Below, piece after piece: positions 17,046 to 24,219 of a DNA stretch of 64,000 nt. The DNA comes from a virus. The first letter of the stretch is position 1, and each line of letters starts with the position of its first letter. Below the pieces are notes generated by a model. It made no database searches and was not told the DNA's origin. It worked only from the letters and a program-made list of their open reading frames with translations. The stretch lies in IMG/VR virus record IMGVR_UViG_3300025896_000024, positions 1 to 64,000 of that record, one strand, 5' to 3'. Made by a program: the position numbers and the translations under genes.

Positions 17046-18443
17046 TTATTTTAGCATTTTTTTATATTGATCTGCTTTAGTATAATACTCATATGAAGTT
17101 TTTTTATAATCCTTACGCTGTTGGTAAAGATCGCTAAGAATTTTTCTAAGAATAGAATCTTCATTATTATATACAACTCCATTATCGCATACAATTATAT
17201 CTTTATCCTTTCTTCTTTCTGCTATTTCACCTTTACTTATTTTTTCAATATATGCGTCTGGTGAAATATTAAATTGACGCATAATTGAAGGGTATAGGGA
17301 AGCAAAATCGAATGCACTTACACCTTCATAGAATCCAAGTATTGGTTCTTTTACAAATGCACCTGCATATTGTCCATCTTTATTAGAATCTTTCTTTTCC
17401 TCACTACCAATTCTCATTCCTTGCTCTGCAAGTTTTCTAGCCATAATAGCTTCAGTAACTGCCACTGGAGAACTTGCCTTATAAAGTGGCATGTTTGTAA
17501 TGTTTGCAAGAGTTAAAAGTACCTCCATCGATTTTAGTTTCTGGTCAATATAATAAACCAATACTGAATCGACTACGTTGTAATAAATATACTTTGTAAA
17601 ATTATCTCTATAAAGATCTTGTAAAGATCCTGTAAATTTAATCTTGTTAACTTTTAAAACTTGGCTTGAAACATAATCAAGTGAATTGGATTCTTTTACC
17701 TTTACACTTCTATCATACTTATCATATAATTGCATGTAATCTAAGATTCCGATATGGAGAGGTCTACTGTCTGATTTATCAACCTCTTTGGTCATGCTGA
17801 CATCTGCAATATCAATTTGTAATCTTTTACATCGATTTACAATATACTGCCAGTCATAGTTAATAAAGTTCCATCCTGTCATCATTGGGAATTTAGGCAA
17901 GAACTTCATCAAAAACGTATAAACCATATCATATTCAGATTTGAATTTATAGTACTTAAATTCCCAATCTTGATCAAAGTCTTTGAAATATTCATTGGTA
18001 TCATCTTGTATTTTTTTAATACTTTCTGAATCCATATCTTCAAGACCTAATACAATTGCTTTACGTTCTGGTGTAATAATTGAAAAGGAAAGAATTCTAC
18101 TTTTAGCTTCTTCTGCCTTAGGAAATCCATCAATGATTTCAGTTTCGATATCGACAAAATAAGTCTTTGGCATATTATATGCGGTCAATTCTGCTTTATC
18201 TTTTTCAGAAAGAGAATCTAAAAAATAAAGGATTGAAAACTTATTAAACTGCCTACCATATCCTAATTTAACTTTGCGACCATCCCAATTAGTATATTGT
18301 GTACTTGCTGCTCTATCTTTATCATCGCATACATACCAGTTTTGGAATTTATCTACAGGATATTGTTTAAATGCTACTTCACCTTTGTCATTATAATAGG
18401 ATATGATAATATCCTTTTCTCTTTGCTCGATATCTAATATCAT
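17046..18443 (-). CDS. 43A: DNA polymerase gp43, N-terminal piece (exonuclease and palm motif A)
   Basis: First half of the split family-B polymerase, 465 residues. Seen: Exo I TYFVDIETEI, Exo II GWNFINYDWQYIVNRC, Exo III-like NVVDSVLVYYID, and palm motif A SAFDFASLYPSI near residue 380. It ends after the start of the fingers helix (LYQQRKDYKK ... QYKKMLK), exactly where the C-terminal piece takes up. The stop is a clean gene end, and nrdB, nrdA and gp45 separate the halves by about 3.6 kb. The two proteins presumably reassociate. The gene overlaps the dUTPase stop by one base. Confidence 0.94.
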   Translation of the reverse strand: MILDIEQREKDIIISYYNDKGEVAFKQYPVDKFQNWYVCDDKDRAASTQYTNWDGRKVKLGYGRQFNKFSILYFLDSLSEKDKAELTAYNMPKTYFVDIETEIIDGFPKAEEAKSRILSFSIITPERKAIVLGLEDMDSESIKKIQDDTNEYFKDFDQDWEFKYYKFKSEYDMVYTFLMKFLPKFPMMTGWNFINYDWQYIVNRCKRLQIDIADVSMTKEVDKSDSRPLHIGILDYMQLYDKYDRSVKVKESNSLDYVSSQVLKVNKIKFTGSLQDLYRDNFTKYIYYNVVDSVLVYYIDQKLKSMEVLLTLANITNMPLYKASSPVAVTEAIMARKLAEQGMRIGSEEKKDSNKDGQYAGAFVKEPILGFYEGVSAFDFASLYPSIMRQFNISPDAYIEKISKGEIAERRKDKDIIVCDNGVVYNNEDSILRKILSDLYQQRKDYKKTSYEYYTKADQYKKMLK

Positions 18444-18910
18444 TAATAATTATTTTTCTGACGATTAACATTCTCTTCTGCCTTTGCGAAGTAGTAATTG
18501 TAAGCGGTTTTTGCATCTAATCCAATTGATGCTGCATAATTTATAAAGAAGTGTAGAATATCTACCCATTCCATATACAATTCTTTTTTATCACCTTCTG
18601 ACATATCAGAAACCCTTAATGTTTCATATTTAGAAAAGTCTTTTTTCCAATATTTCCATACTGCGTTTCCACTACCATCTTTAATACCGCCTAATGCATC
18701 TGTCATTTCGTGAATTTCATCAACTACTGCATGCGTATTAACATGCCAAAAATTCATTACTTCGCGAATTGTCATGTCTTCAAATTTAAAACCATAAGTT
18801 TGCTCTTGCATCTTTTTTTGGTTTTCCATAATATCCGCTAAGTGTGTTGTTGATTTATCATAGAAGTCTTTTACTTCAAGATCTTTACATTCATTATCTA
18901 TATTTGCCAT
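18443..18910 (-). CDS. dUTPase, all-alpha dimeric type (MazG-related)
   Basis: Hydrolyses dUTP to dUMP and pyrophosphate, keeping uracil out of DNA and feeding dTMP synthesis. The 155 residues carry the all-alpha NTP pyrophosphatase signature: DEIHEMTDALGG with E65 and E68, then EWVDILHFFINYAASIGL with E114 and D117 as the second metal-binding pair, and a final Lys/Asn/Arg-rich motif YYFAKAEENVNRQKNNY typical of dimeric dUTPases. Unrelated to the trimeric beta dUTPases. It is coupled by a 1-bp overlap to gp43A, in a nucleotide-supply/replication operon. Confidence 0.82.
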   Translation of the reverse strand: MANIDNECKDLEVKDFYDKSTTHLADIMENQKKMQEQTYGFKFEDMTIREVMNFWHVNTHAVVDEIHEMTDALGGIKDGSGNAVWKYWKKDFSKYETLRVSDMSEGDKKELYMEWVDILHFFINYAASIGLDAKTAYNYYFAKAEENVNRQKNNY

Positions 18911-18933
18911 AATTTTTATTTATAATAGTTGTA

Positions 18934-20028
18934 CTAAAAAAGTGCATTTTGTTTAAGGATTGGAGCAACATTATTTTCATTATCCTTAGATAGTGTATCG
19001 CATAATATTTCTACCATATCAGAAACCTTTTTATCAAATGTATCTTTGGTCCACATATAAGATAATACAGTGTCAGACTGTAACTTTGCGTATTCTTCTA
19101 GTTGATTATCACTCAACATCTCAATGTTACTCTGCGGTAATCCAAGTGCCTCTAGATCTTTAGGAGAGGATAATAATACAGATTTCTGAATTGCAGCATA
19201 GATCCATCTAATTCGAAACCAGCCAGAACCAGCATGTGGATATTCTGGACATAATATTCCCCAGTATTTTCCACATGCTTCAAATACATCAGTTTCAGTT
19301 GCAAGTTGGCTAGCTTCTTTAATACTTTTTGCTCCAAAATAATCTACTGGCCATTTTAATTTATTTCTACGAACCCATGGTCGATGGTCAACAAGAGAAG
19401 CAAGCATATGCTTTTTCTCCTTCCGTTGTGGTTCTATATCTAATTTAATATTCCACATATCTAAGACGTATGGGGTTAAATCAATATTAAATATATTTTT
19501 TACTTTAATAATATCTCTAACCTTTTCTTTATCTCCCCAATCAAATGCAGGAATTAGTGCATTTTCATATTCACCATTGACTACTTTGCGAATAACTTCG
19601 ATTGCTTCGGTTGGATTAAAGTTTGGATTATCTACGCCTCCATAAAAATGTCTACCATCACTCCATTTCTTTGCAATAGATTTATCAAATGTTTCTTGGT
19701 TTAACATACTTGCCCAAGATTTCATAGTTCCATCAATTTTCCAATCTTCATGAAATATAATAACGTTCTTTACCGTTTTAAGGGCATACAAAACATTAAA
19801 TATTTCACCAGAGTAATTGTTTGAACCAAATTGTCCAACTCCAACAATTGCTAATCCATATTCTGAGAGATCTTCTCCCCATTTAACTGGTTTACGATCT
19901 ACTGAATATCCTTGTTTTCTTAAGGAATTACAGATAATAGAACTATCATCAATTCGTTTTACTCTTGCTCTTTTATAAGCTTCATCATCAACCTGTTTTG
20001 CAGTACAACCTGTAAAAAGTATCTTCAT
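18934..20028 (-). CDS. Putative GT-B-fold glycosyltransferase-like protein
   Basis: A 364-residue protein. The N-terminus MKILFTGCTAKQVDDE followed by SIICNSLRKQGYSV and a Rossmann-like block ending LAIVGVGQF looks like the first domain of a GT-B glycosyltransferase. The C-terminal half has YPHAGSGWFRIRWIYAAIQ then SVLLSSPKDLEALG, resembling the acceptor/donor loop of phage glucosyltransferases (SGWWxxR ... ILLxxPxE). A role in glycosylating modified phage DNA is possible, but no hydroxymethylase or other base-modifying gene is visible in this window. It ends in KQNALF, a possible clamp-binding tail. It starts 1 bp after the DUF6378-like gene. Confidence 0.5.
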   Translation of the reverse strand: MKILFTGCTAKQVDDEAYKRARVKRIDDSSIICNSLRKQGYSVDRKPVKWGEDLSEYGLAIVGVGQFGSNNYSGEIFNVLYALKTVKNVIIFHEDWKIDGTMKSWASMLNQETFDKSIAKKWSDGRHFYGGVDNPNFNPTEAIEVIRKVVNGEYENALIPAFDWGDKEKVRDIIKVKNIFNIDLTPYVLDMWNIKLDIEPQRKEKKHMLASLVDHRPWVRRNKLKWPVDYFGAKSIKEASQLATETDVFEACGKYWGILCPEYPHAGSGWFRIRWIYAAIQKSVLLSSPKDLEALGLPQSNIEMLSDNQLEEYAKLQSDTVLSYMWTKDTFDKKVSDMVEILCDTLSKDNENNVAPILKQNALF

Positions 20029-20029
20029 A

Positions 20030-20302
20030 TTAAACTTGTTTTTCGTTAATGTAGTTATCTAATCCTTGGATGTACGCAACTGCATCTAATAAATTATCTT
20101 TCTTATGATTATAAGATTCTCTAGAGAATTTAAGAGCAACTAAGGCTTTAAACATATGTTCACCAGTGACTTCAATCCCAGTCATACCTTGAAAAATCAT
20201 GGCAGCTCTATCCATTCCTTCTGAAAATGGACCATAATTACGATCAGCTTCTTCAGATCGATGATTAACAATTTGATTTGCTTCTTCTAAAATATTATTC
20301 AT
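20030..20302 (-). CDS. Small phage protein, DUF6378-like
   Basis: A 90-residue helical protein matching a pattern I associate with DUF6378: a start with a short helix ending in RSEEADRNYGPFSEGMDRAA, then TGEHMFKALVALKFSRES, and KKDNLLDAVAYIQGLDNYI. Conserved R-x-x-x-YG, HM-x-x-x-x-x-x-K-x-x-R and DN-x-x-DAxAY features suggest a MazG-related helical NTP-handling fold, but function is unknown. It has its own TGAAAC-class promoter (20318-20346, CGAAAC variant) and heads the operon with the GT-like gene, dUTPase and polymerase. Confidence 0.65.
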   Translation of the reverse strand: MNNILEEANQIVNHRSEEADRNYGPFSEGMDRAAMIFQGMTGIEVTGEHMFKALVALKFSRESYNHKKDNLLDAVAYIQGLDNYINEKQV

Positions 20303-20317
20303 AATTTGTGTTTAGTT

Positions 20318-20346
20318 ATTATATATCGAATTACTAATTTGTTTCG
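20318..20346 (-). promoter_or_regulatory. Promoter, CGAAAC-17-TATAAT, upstream of the DUF6378-like gene
   Basis: CGAAAC (complement at 20341-20346), 17 bp, TATAAT (complement at 20318-20323), 15 bp before the start codon. It begins about 20 bp after the terminator that closes the upstream RNA locus. Confidence 0.68.
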
Positions 20347-20366
20347 AGTTAGATGGAATATTTACA

Positions 20367-20398
20367 TAAAAAAATCCAGGCTTATTGGCCTGGATTGA
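20367..20398 (-). terminator. Rho-independent terminator ending the intergenic RNA
   Basis: A perfect 9-bp stem AATCCAGGC / GCCTGGATT (20373-20381 with 20388-20396), a 6-nt loop and seven T on the minus strand. No protein gene ends next to it. The nearest upstream stop is at 20727, so it appears to terminate a noncoding transcript. Confidence 0.88.
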
Positions 20399-20674
20399 AT
20401 TATTACGGGATCGTTGTTCGTGATTTTCTTCCCGGCGGAATAACCCTCTTTTACGTCTTCGGCTTTGCTTTCGCGAGAGTCTACTAAACTTCAACTCATC
20501 CTACTTGCACCTATTGGGGTGGTTTGACGTGTAGCTTATTTTTTAGTGTTAGCCTTCACTTGTCTGATCCGCACCTTATATGCAAATGATATAAGGGGCT
20601 TCATATTCCAGACCTATCATAGCTGTGTTTGTACTTTTTGCTGTACCGATCCACCTGGTTCTAATCGTAGTTGC

Positions 20675-20700
20675 TGATTGTTTGCTTGTGATTGTTTGCT
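20675..20700 (-). repeat. 12-bp tandem direct repeat in the RNA's 5' region
   Basis: AGCAAACAATCA occurs twice on the minus strand (20689-20700 and 20675-20686) with a 2-bp spacer. Both copies lie in the loop closed by the TGGTTCT/AGAACCA stem, leaving an A/C-rich, probably single-stranded stretch that could bind protein or RNA. Confidence 0.75.
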
Positions 20701-20726
20701 GTAAAGAACCAATTTTATTATATATC

Positions 20727-22154
20727 TTAAACAATTGGTGAGTATCTCTCACTTAAAATTGTTTTATCCATTATTTGTTGTGGAGATTCGATATCTCCTC
20801 CAAGTAAACTTGTCATAATCGATGGAGAGAATCCTGACACTAATGCAGTTCCTGCTGCATCAAATTCAACGGGTACTCCTCCGTTTCTAGATTGAATGTT
20901 CCAGTATATGATTTGGGGCATTTTATAGCCTGCATCCGAATACATTGATTCAATCAGTTTTTGAGCAGTTGGATTCCAGTTTCCACTTTCATTTCTCCAT
21001 CCAGTAGAAGTTGCTTGATTAAATTCCATATCCGACAAGATTAAAATTTTATTTGGCATCTCGTCTTGGGACAAATTATGTTTAGTGGCCTGATCTAAGA
21101 TCAGTTTGAATGTAGCCTCGAGATCTGTTGACATTCCCCAATCGGAGTTTGACATCTGTGTGTAGCGATCATTCAATGTACCACTTAATACTTGCAACTG
21201 TGGTTTACTTGAGAATGTGATGAATGCATCTTTGAAAGGACCTTCATTTCTTTCAGAAATATAAAGACCTAATGAAATTGCAACATCCATACAAGTTACA
21301 GTTTTACTTCCACCTGCTGGACTTGACATAGAACCTGAAACGTCTACCACTGGTAAAATCATATCGTTTGCTCCTTCTAAATAATTAGGAAGTGCTTTCC
21401 ATTGTTCGTTTGCAACTTTAGCGTTACCATGTGTCAAAGACTTAGTAACATCATACGGATAAATTGCACCTGCATTAATTTTAGCTTCTCCTTTTACTAG
21501 AGATTCTATATACGCTGAGTAACTTTCATATGCATTTTTACCAAATGCTTTTTGATATCTCGCAGAAGCAACCGATGGTAATTTGCCAAAATCAATAGAG
21601 TTCCAATCCTTAGCACACATTTTAGTTTCAACAACGTTGGTTAAATTAACTAAAGTTTTACGGTATTGTTTTGGTGAAAATTTTATGAATGCACGTAACT
21701 TTTCAGCTACTTGACCTTTACGTGGCATCCATTTTGCACATAAACCATTTTCAGATTTAAGAGCATCTGCAATAAGTTGCAAAGCATCATTTTCTAAATA
21801 TGTTCCTACTAATACTAGTAAATCATCAAAGCGGCCATATTCTGGAATTAAATGTAAATTTGGTTTTAATGCCAAATCATGGTTTTCGGCAAGATAAACT
21901 AAAATGTCTTTAAATATTTGACGTTCTCCTGCTCCACCTCTAACATCTCTTGCCCAAAACAAAAGTTTCATAGCACGTTTAGGATCTTCGTTGAATGCTT
22001 TAGAAAAGGTTGCAAGTAAACGTTGTTTATCCTGTCCTCTCATTGCACCAATATTAAAGAATAAATCGACACATGCATTCAACGAAGTTGAATTTGTTGC
22101 CATTCCATTTTCTGTTAAAATGTCTTCTTGTCTTAAAGCGTCTACGAATTTCAT
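20727..22154 (-). CDS. Ro60/TROVE-like (DUF2828-type) protein with von Willebrand A domain
   Basis: A 475-residue protein of the Ro sixty-related class. The N-terminal helical-repeat part has FFNIGAMRG, AMKLLFWARDVRGGAGER (about 61-78) and NLHLIPEYGRFDDLLVL (about 99-115), the signature of DUF2828/TROVE proteins. The C-terminal von Willebrand A domain has a MIDAS metal site DVSGSM (271-276) and a later SDMEF. Ro proteins are rings that bind misfolded or structured small RNAs (Y RNAs) and in bacteria tether exonucleases such as PNPase. Ro-like genes are known in some phages. It has its own TGAAAC-class promoter and is followed by a candidate structured RNA, which supports an RNA-binding role. 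Confidence 0.82.
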   Translation of the reverse strand: MKFVDALRQEDILTENGMATNSTSLNACVDLFFNIGAMRGQDKQRLLATFSKAFNEDPKRAMKLLFWARDVRGGAGERQIFKDILVYLAENHDLALKPNLHLIPEYGRFDDLLVLVGTYLENDALQLIADALKSENGLCAKWMPRKGQVAEKLRAFIKFSPKQYRKTLVNLTNVVETKMCAKDWNSIDFGKLPSVASARYQKAFGKNAYESYSAYIESLVKGEAKINAGAIYPYDVTKSLTHGNAKVANEQWKALPNYLEGANDMILPVVDVSGSMSSPAGGSKTVTCMDVAISLGLYISERNEGPFKDAFITFSSKPQLQVLSGTLNDRYTQMSNSDWGMSTDLEATFKLILDQATKHNLSQDEMPNKILILSDMEFNQATSTGWRNESGNWNPTAQKLIESMYSDAGYKMPQIIYWNIQSRNGGVPVEFDAAGTALVSGFSPSIMTSLLGGDIESPQQIMDKTILSERYSPIV

Positions 22155-22177
22155 TGTGTTATTTTTTATGTTCTTTA

Positions 22178-22206
22178 ATTATACTAATGATACTGAATTT
22201 GTTTCA
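22178..22206 (-). promoter_or_regulatory. Promoter, TGAAAC-17-TATAAT class, upstream of the Ro-like gene
   Basis: TGAAAC (complement at 22201-22206), 17 bp, TATAAT (complement at 22178-22183), 23 bp before the start. It lies inside the last codons of the preceding 86-residue gene, which constrains that C-terminus. Confidence 0.7.
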
Positions 22207-22439
22207 AAAATTAATTGGCTTTGTAAATCTAATTTTAACCAAAATAATTTTATAACCTCTTCTAAATCATTCTCTTTAATATTATCCTCAAGAGCAGTTA
22301 CAAATATAAAATTATTAACCATGGTCTTGGCGACATCTAGGTGTTCTTGTGTGGCACAAGAATCTATTGTTTTATTTATTTTATCGATCGCTAACCCCGA
22401 CCATTTACTCCAGTTTTCCGGTCTAAAAATATAAGTCAT
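22179..22439 (-). CDS. Small hypothetical protein
   Basis: An 86-residue protein, aromatic-rich at the start (YIFRPENWSKWSGLAIDKIN) and then helical and acidic. No family is recognised. It has its own TGAAAC-class promoter 22 bp upstream and the promoter of the Ro-like gene is embedded in its 3' end, so the two are adjacent but can be driven separately. A small regulatory or host-takeover protein would fit the promoter class, but this is only inference. Confidence 0.65.
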   Translation of the reverse strand: MTYIFRPENWSKWSGLAIDKINKTIDSCATQEHLDVAKTMVNNFIFVTALEDNIKENDLEEVIKLFWLKLDLQSQLIFETNSVSLV

Positions 22440-22461
22440 ATTATATAAGTTAAATGTTATA

Positions 22462-22490
22462 ATTATATAAATGTATTCTAAAAAGTTTCA
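22462..22490 (-). promoter_or_regulatory. Promoter, TGAAAC-17-TATAAT class, upstream of the 86-residue gene
   Basis: TGAAAC (complement at 22485-22490), 17 bp, TATAAT (complement at 22462-22467), 22 bp before the start codon and immediately after the terminator of the internal-protein cluster. Confidence 0.7.
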
Positions 22491-22491
22491 T

Positions 22492-22524
22492 AAAAAATAA
22501 AAGACCCTAATTTCTTAGGGTCTT
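22492..22524 (-). terminator. Rho-independent terminator closing the internal-protein cluster
   Basis: A 10-bp stem AAGACCCTAA / TTAGGGTCTT (22501-22510 with 22515-22524) with a 4-nt loop is followed by TTTATTTTTT on the minus strand. A second perfect hairpin, CCATAAA/TTTATGG at 22529-22547, lies between it and the stop at 22576. The two together fill the 136-bp gap with the promoter. Confidence 0.88.
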
Positions 22525-22575
22525 CGGTCCATAAATACTCTTTATGGAGTGGTTAATTCGATGATACTCAAATTA

Positions 22576-23241
22576 TTAATATTCAAATGGAGGAGTTTCA
22601 TAATCTGCGCGTTTAACCGCATGCCATATCCTTCCTACTCTGAAATACCAAAAAGTATTTCCTTCTATAATGTAATGTTGTCCTTTAACAGAAACACTTT
22701 TATATCCATTTCTTGTGAAGTTCTTAGTAACAGGAACTCCATCTTCCCATGTTTTATCAGTTGATTGCGCTTTAAAACTTCTACCGTCAAACGATGCTAA
22801 ATAAATATCTGCCTGCTTTCCTGCTTCCTTTTCATCATTTGCGAATTGTTCTAATCCTAAAGGTAAATTAAGAGCACTTTCATTCATTTCATTAAGAAAT
22901 TGTTCGAATGTTTTTAACATAGCTTCTCTTTTCTTTTTATTTTTCTTATATTCCTCTTCTGCATCGCCAGCTCCTGATAAAATATCCCCGGAACCTGTTT
23001 GGGTTGCTGTCGGTAATAAGGTTGCTCCCATTCCACCAATACTTGATGGTAAAGCATTTTCATCTGCCCTCTGTGGTAATCCTTTATGTTTTGTACTTGC
23101 AAAATCCTTTAACTGCTGTAGTGTCATAGAATCAGCAAGATCTTTAACCTCTTGACTTGCGTCCTTGGGATCCATTTCTCCTTTTTTAAGAGAGTAGGCC
23201 ATACCCATTAATTGTTGCTGTGCTATACTTGTACTTGGCAT
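22576..23241 (-). CDS. DUF3008-like protein fused to an internal capsid-targeting-like segment
   Basis: A 221-residue protein. Residues 1-55 match the small phage family DUF3008: MPSTSIAQQQLMGMAYSLKK, then ADSMTLQQLKDFASTKHKGLP. A Gly/Ala-rich linker follows. At residue 108 a new leader-like segment begins, MLKTFEQFLNE, in the style of the capsid-targeting leaders at the N-termini of neighbouring proteins. The C-terminal ~90 residues form a small beta domain (SVKGQHYIIEGNTFWYFRVG). This looks like a fusion of two genes in which the second gene's leader became internal. It is the last gene of the internal-protein cluster and ends before a strong terminator. Confidence 0.72.
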   Translation of the reverse strand: MPSTSIAQQQLMGMAYSLKKGEMDPKDASQEVKDLADSMTLQQLKDFASTKHKGLPQRADENALPSSIGGMGATLLPTATQTGSGDILSGAGDAEEEYKKNKKKREAMLKTFEQFLNEMNESALNLPLGLEQFANDEKEAGKQADIYLASFDGRSFKAQSTDKTWEDGVPVTKNFTRNGYKSVSVKGQHYIIEGNTFWYFRVGRIWHAVKRADYETPPFEY

Positions 23242-23243
23242 GA

Positions 23244-23639
23244 TTATTGATTTTTAGGTGAATTTGCACTATTTGTTTTTAAAATACTTATTAAGTTTTT
23301 AACACCATTTTCTTGTTTATCCCATCCTGTTGCTTTATTAACTTCTTGCCCGAATCTTTTTCTATCTGGAGTATTTGGATTAGGTTTTTGCCATTTACCA
23401 GAAGACTGTACTCTAATCATGGAATTAGTCTGATTAGCAGGCCCTTCTGTCCAATATATCAATACTGCGTCGTCGAACGTTATTGAATCAAAATTTGAAG
23501 ATTTTGCGCTTGTTTCTTCGGTAATTTCGGCCCATGGACATTTTTTAGCAACAGTGTCTATTACATATTTTCTAAATTGTTCTGAATTTAAATTTAATGC
23601 TTCATTTACGAATTCCTCGTATAGTTTAATGTGTTTCAT
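23244..23639 (-). CDS. Putative internal head protein with capsid-targeting-like leader
   Basis: A 131-residue protein of unknown function. It begins MKHIKLYEEFVNEALNLN. The VNE/A at residues 11-14 fits the T4 prohead protease rule (I/L/V)-x-E before A/G, so the first 13 residues may be removed in the prohead, as in T4 IPIII (MKTYQEFIAE/A). The remainder is a small mixed alpha/beta domain with an aromatic core (AVLIYWTEGP) and a basic C-terminus. It lies between two other leader-bearing genes, 2 bp before the DUF3008-like fusion. An internal, DNA-ejected protein is inference from the leader and context. Confidence 0.7.
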   Translation of the reverse strand: MKHIKLYEEFVNEALNLNSEQFRKYVIDTVAKKCPWAEITEETSAKSSNFDSITFDDAVLIYWTEGPANQTNSMIRVQSSGKWQKPNPNTPDRKRFGQEVNKATGWDKQENGVKNLISILKTNSANSPKNQ

Positions 23640-23653
23640 ATATTATTTTAAAT

Positions 23654-24205
23654 TTATTTTATGTCTATTGTTAAGAATAAAGATCCTCTAATTTCAACAT
23701 TGTTATATCCCACTGAAGCATCAAAACTTCCTAGTATTTCAGTATCTGTGCTTGAAACCAACGCAGTATTTGTCATTCCTCCAAGTTTCCTAGAAAATTT
23801 GTTAGCATCAATATCATCCGCAAACCCAATATTAATTACAAAATCTCCAGGAAATCTTGCCAATAATTCGCTTCTTTCAGGTCCATTTACTCCATTTACT
23901 TCATCTGCAATCCATTTATAATTACCTAAAGTAGATGTCACATATATCACTGCATCTTTATCTTTAATTTGTTTCATTACTTCAGTTTCGATGATTTTTG
24001 CACCTTCATTATTAGCCCATTTTAACCATACTGTATTCAAATCATCTAATGTTGATTTAACATTTCCATCATATTGAACACGTTCAACTTGTTTTTTAAA
24101 TGCAAATGCAACCTTTCCTGCTATTCCTTTAGCACCATACGATCCTGTTAATTGATACGCCTTTTCAGTTACTAAAAAATCTTCGTATAATTTAATATGT
24201 TTCAT
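23654..24205 (-). CDS. Putative internal head protein with capsid-targeting-like leader
   Basis: A 183-residue protein of unknown function. I chose the ATG at 24205 (MKHIKLYEDFLVTEKAYQL) rather than one 21 bp upstream, because the leader then aligns with MKHIKLYEEF in the neighbouring gene and the longer form would overlap the preceding ORF. The leader's VTE is followed by Lys, so cleavage there is less certain. The body looks like an alpha/beta domain: GIAGKVAFAFKKQVERVQYD, then IKDKDAVIYVTSTLGNYKWI, and later GDFVINIGFADDIDANKFSR. No family is recognised. Confidence 0.7.
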   Translation of the reverse strand: MKHIKLYEDFLVTEKAYQLTGSYGAKGIAGKVAFAFKKQVERVQYDGNVKSTLDDLNTVWLKWANNEGAKIIETEVMKQIKDKDAVIYVTSTLGNYKWIADEVNGVNGPERSELLARFPGDFVINIGFADDIDANKFSRKLGGMTNTALVSSTDTEILGSFDASVGYNNVEIRGSLFLTIDIK

Positions 24206-24219
24206 ATTCTTATTATTTA

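Larger units (their letters stand above)
20367..20710 (-). ncRNA. Candidate structured noncoding RNA beside the Ro60-like gene
   Basis: About 340 nt without a credible gene, visibly richer in G and C than the surroundings. It runs from a TATAAT box (complement 20717-20722) just after the Ro-like gene's stop to a strong terminator. Local pairings on the minus strand: TGGTTCT/AGAACCA (20705-20711 with 20656-20662); a perfect 8-bp hairpin CCTTATAT/ATATAAGG with a 7-nt loop (20574-20596), enclosed by GTCTG/CAGAC (20562-20566, 20609-20613); CACC/GGTG (20508-20521); a GCGAAAGC tetraloop-like turn near 20470; CGGGA/TCCCG near 20408-20435. Ro60/Rsr proteins bind Y RNAs often encoded nearby, so a Y-RNA-like partner is my favoured inference. 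I found no tRNA, tmRNA or RNase P signature. It could be a separate transcript or be processed from the Ro-like mRNA. Confidence 0.6.

Noticed and set aside
20312-20494. A 60-codon basic ORF on the minus strand overlapping the candidate RNA
   Set aside because: It runs through the terminator hairpin and the promoter of the next gene, has an Arg/Lys/Ser-rich composition unlike its neighbours, and no leader in front. I read the region as noncoding.
20367-20710. tmRNA, RNase P RNA or group I intron as identity of the intergenic RNA
   Set aside because: I saw no tmRNA acceptor ends or tag reading frame, no RNase P core such as AGAGGAAAGTC, and no intron context, because no split gene flanks it.
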